Assembly (NCBI GenBank): GCA_019918135.1
Contig: WBZZ01005881.1
Span: forward strand, 1 to 30,000
Length of the DNA: 30,000 nucleotides
Source: Paulinella micropora
Taxonomy: Eukaryota; Cercozoa; Imbricatea; Euglyphida; Paulinellidae
Reading direction: 5' to 3'
The position numbers were made by a program, and so were the translations under genes. This document shows positions 29,114 through 30,000 of this stretch, piece after piece. Under the pieces are notes generated by a model, which worked only from the letters and a program-made list of their open reading frames with translations, was not told the origin of the DNA and did no database searches. The first letter of the stretch is position 1, and every line of letters starts with the position of its first letter.

Positions 29114-29392
29114 TTATGGAATAGTAATTTCCATTCCATAATGTTTTCGAACTCCTCCGCCATAAATTGAATAATATAATCTTTTCTTTCCTTCAAATTT
29201 TAATGCAGGGGCTAAGTTTTTATTAATATAGCCTATATGTTTCCCGCTTTCAGTTTCAACCCTAACTGCATTTTTATCAAACTTATTTTCTGGTTCGTGT
29301 TTAATGAAAACTTTTTCGTTATTTCTTCGGAGATAAACAATATTATCCTGTCGCCCTTCAAATGAAACACCTACAACTCTTGTCGTCGTCAT
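29114..29392 (-). CDS. Stand-alone HIRAN domain protein
   Basis: HIRAN domains bind DNA ends, notably 3' ends, and occur fused to SWI/SNF or nuclease domains or alone in viruses and bacteria. The 92-residue ORF is intact: it begins MTTTRVVGVSFEGRQ and has FIKHEPENKFDKNAVRVE, the signature (N-x-x-D-x-NAV), followed by HIGYINKNLAPAL. It is essentially the domain alone. ATG lies directly after a TATAGATATATATAA stretch. One of two intact genes in this AT-rich block; a role in repair or replication of the element is inferred. Confidence 0.88.
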   Translation of the reverse strand: MTTTRVVGVSFEGRQDNIVYLRRNNEKVFIKHEPENKFDKNAVRVETESGKHIGYINKNLAPALKFEGKKRLYYSIYGGGVRKHYGMEITIP

Positions 29393-29408
29393 TTATATAT
29401 ATCTATAA
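29393..29408 (-). promoter_or_regulatory. AT-rich promoter-like motif before the HIRAN gene
   Basis: Minus strand TATAGATATATATAA immediately before the ATG at 29392. Confidence 0.45.
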
Positions 29409-29432
29409 ATATATAATTTGTTTAAAATAAAA

Positions 29433-29810
29433 TTAATTATTACTTATTTTTTTATAATATCTTTCTATGTCATCACTGATTATCATAGTACAAGGATACC
29501 CATTTATTATAACGTCTTGCTTTTCTGCGAAGAAGTCTCTATGTGATTGACTTTTCTCGTGTTCATATATGCTATATATTCTTATCATCTTACCACAGAT
29601 ACATGTATATGTTTGTTTGCTTCTTTCTTTTCTAAAATTAATTTGCTTTTGTTTAGTCAATTGTTTATAATCGACATTCTTATTATTTTCTTCATATCTT
29701 GCCAATATTTCCTTTTTATAAAATTCTCTTGCTAATCTTTCGGCTTCTTCTTTGTTCTCTTCTTGGTAATACATATTTCTTTCTTTTTCTTTTCTCCATT
29801 CTCGCACCAT
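29433..29810 (-). CDS. Small zinc-finger-like protein with CxCG...H...H motif
   Basis: A 125-residue intact ORF. Residues ~1-65 form a highly charged helix (Glu/Lys/Arg-rich, likely coiled coil). Then comes YTCICGKMIRIYSIYEHEKS, QSHRDFF: a CxCG...H-x5-H finger typical of small proteins in algal large DNA viruses and their relatives. The C-terminal tail is short. It may bind DNA; function not established. The ATG follows GAGTATATATAAA. Confidence 0.75.
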   Translation of the reverse strand: MVREWRKEKERNMYYQEENKEEAERLAREFYKKEILARYEENNKNVDYKQLTKQKQINFRKERSKQTYTCICGKMIRIYSIYEHEKSQSHRDFFAEKQDVIINGYPCTMIISDDIERYYKKISNN

Positions 29811-29826
29811 TTTATATATACTCTAT
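29811..29826 (-). promoter_or_regulatory. TATATATAA motif before the CxCG finger gene
   Basis: Minus strand GATAGAGTATATATAAA directly before ATG at 29810. Confidence 0.5.
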
Positions 29827-29925
29827 CCTTAGATACATAAACACCTTTCGTAATGTTTCTAACCATTTTATATTAGACACTTTTTTATTTACTTAAATGA
29901 TATTTAAAAGTTGTCGTTTATTTTC

Positions 29926-30000
29926 CTTTGTGCTCTGTGGAGGGCGAATTTGGAAGACATGTGCCTCCATTGGGTCACCGGGGTCAGCCGATCCCAACGA
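29926..30000. other. Return to host-like or island-like base composition
   Basis: From about 29,925 the sequence becomes balanced to GC-rich. Two plus-strand frames are open to the window end (one reads ANLEDMCLHWVTGVSRS), so it could be coding, but it is too short to judge. Confidence 0.4.

Larger units (their letters stand above)
25443..29925 (-). mobile_element. AT-rich endogenous viral-like block with protein-primed DNA polymerase
   Basis: A ~4.5-kb block with sharp composition borders, all recognised genes on the minus strand and short AT-rich spacers. Content: ExoX-C-like protein, family B polymerase, small TPEEK-type protein, HIRAN protein, CxCG/H-H finger protein. This gene set is familiar from polinton-like viruses and algal large DNA viruses. 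No major capsid, packaging ATPase, integrase or terminal inverted repeat was recognised, so it is either a fragment or a reduced element. The borders are estimates from base composition. Confidence 0.65.

Noticed and set aside
25443..29925. Terminal inverted repeats for the AT-rich block
   Set aside because: Only a short TTTAAGTA match was seen near both borders, which is expected by chance in AT-rich DNA.

Overview
The window is nuclear DNA of a eukaryote, most likely a microbial one (alga or protist). The support is GT-AG spliceosomal introns in phase with flanking exons, long CA/TA microsatellites inside introns, a tyrosine-kinase-like gene, a Ty1/copia retrotransposon and AATAAA-type 3' signals. 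No bacterial operon or Shine-Dalgarno pattern is seen. I cannot name the species.

Layout. (1) 1-4.7 kb: host genes. A gene entering from the left edge has at least two introns. After it comes a protein kinase gene whose kinase domain is split by three exons and, in its C-lobe, by six 24-residue repeats. A decayed copy of the kinase 3' end follows. (2) 4.7-6.0 kb: AT-rich intergenic DNA with a 46-bp tandem duplication, a ~260-bp foldback element and an LTR-like stretch. (3) 6,013-13,528: a complete but frameshifted Ty1/copia element on the minus strand, with two LTRs, the 5-bp target duplication AAAAG, a polypurine tract, a copia-style primer site matching the anticodon arm of initiator tRNA-Met, and gag, protease, integrase, RT and RNase H in copia order. 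(4) 13.5-14.85 kb: no recognisable gene. (5) ~14.85-25.44 kb: a GC-rich, gene-dense island with genes on both strands. It holds a tandemly duplicated unknown family (two near-complete copies plus a remnant), a Sel1-repeat protein, a PrimPol-type primase-polymerase, a C2H2 zinc-finger protein with two finger clusters, and an unknown acidic protein. It also has shared poly(A)-like 3' elements, long G/C tracts and four copies of a hairpin repeat. (6) ~25.44-29.92 kb: a sharply AT-rich block, all genes on the minus strand, resembling an endogenous polinton-like or algal-virus relative. It has an ExoX-C-like protein, a protein-primed family B DNA polymerase (broken), a TPEEK-type small basic protein, a HIRAN protein and a CxCG...H...H finger protein. 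(7) ~29.92-30 kb: base composition returns to host-like.

How parts fit. The AT-rich block looks like a replication module of a small protein-primed DNA virus or mobile element; four of its five genes have a TATATA motif directly before the ATG. The GC-rich island carries a different primase (PrimPol) and may be a second virus or mobile element, but no capsid, packaging or integrase gene was recognised in either, so their nature is inferred. Nearly every larger gene outside the kinase has one-base frameshifts, often in homopolymers. Decay or uncorrected long-read error could explain this, and sequence alone cannot separate them.
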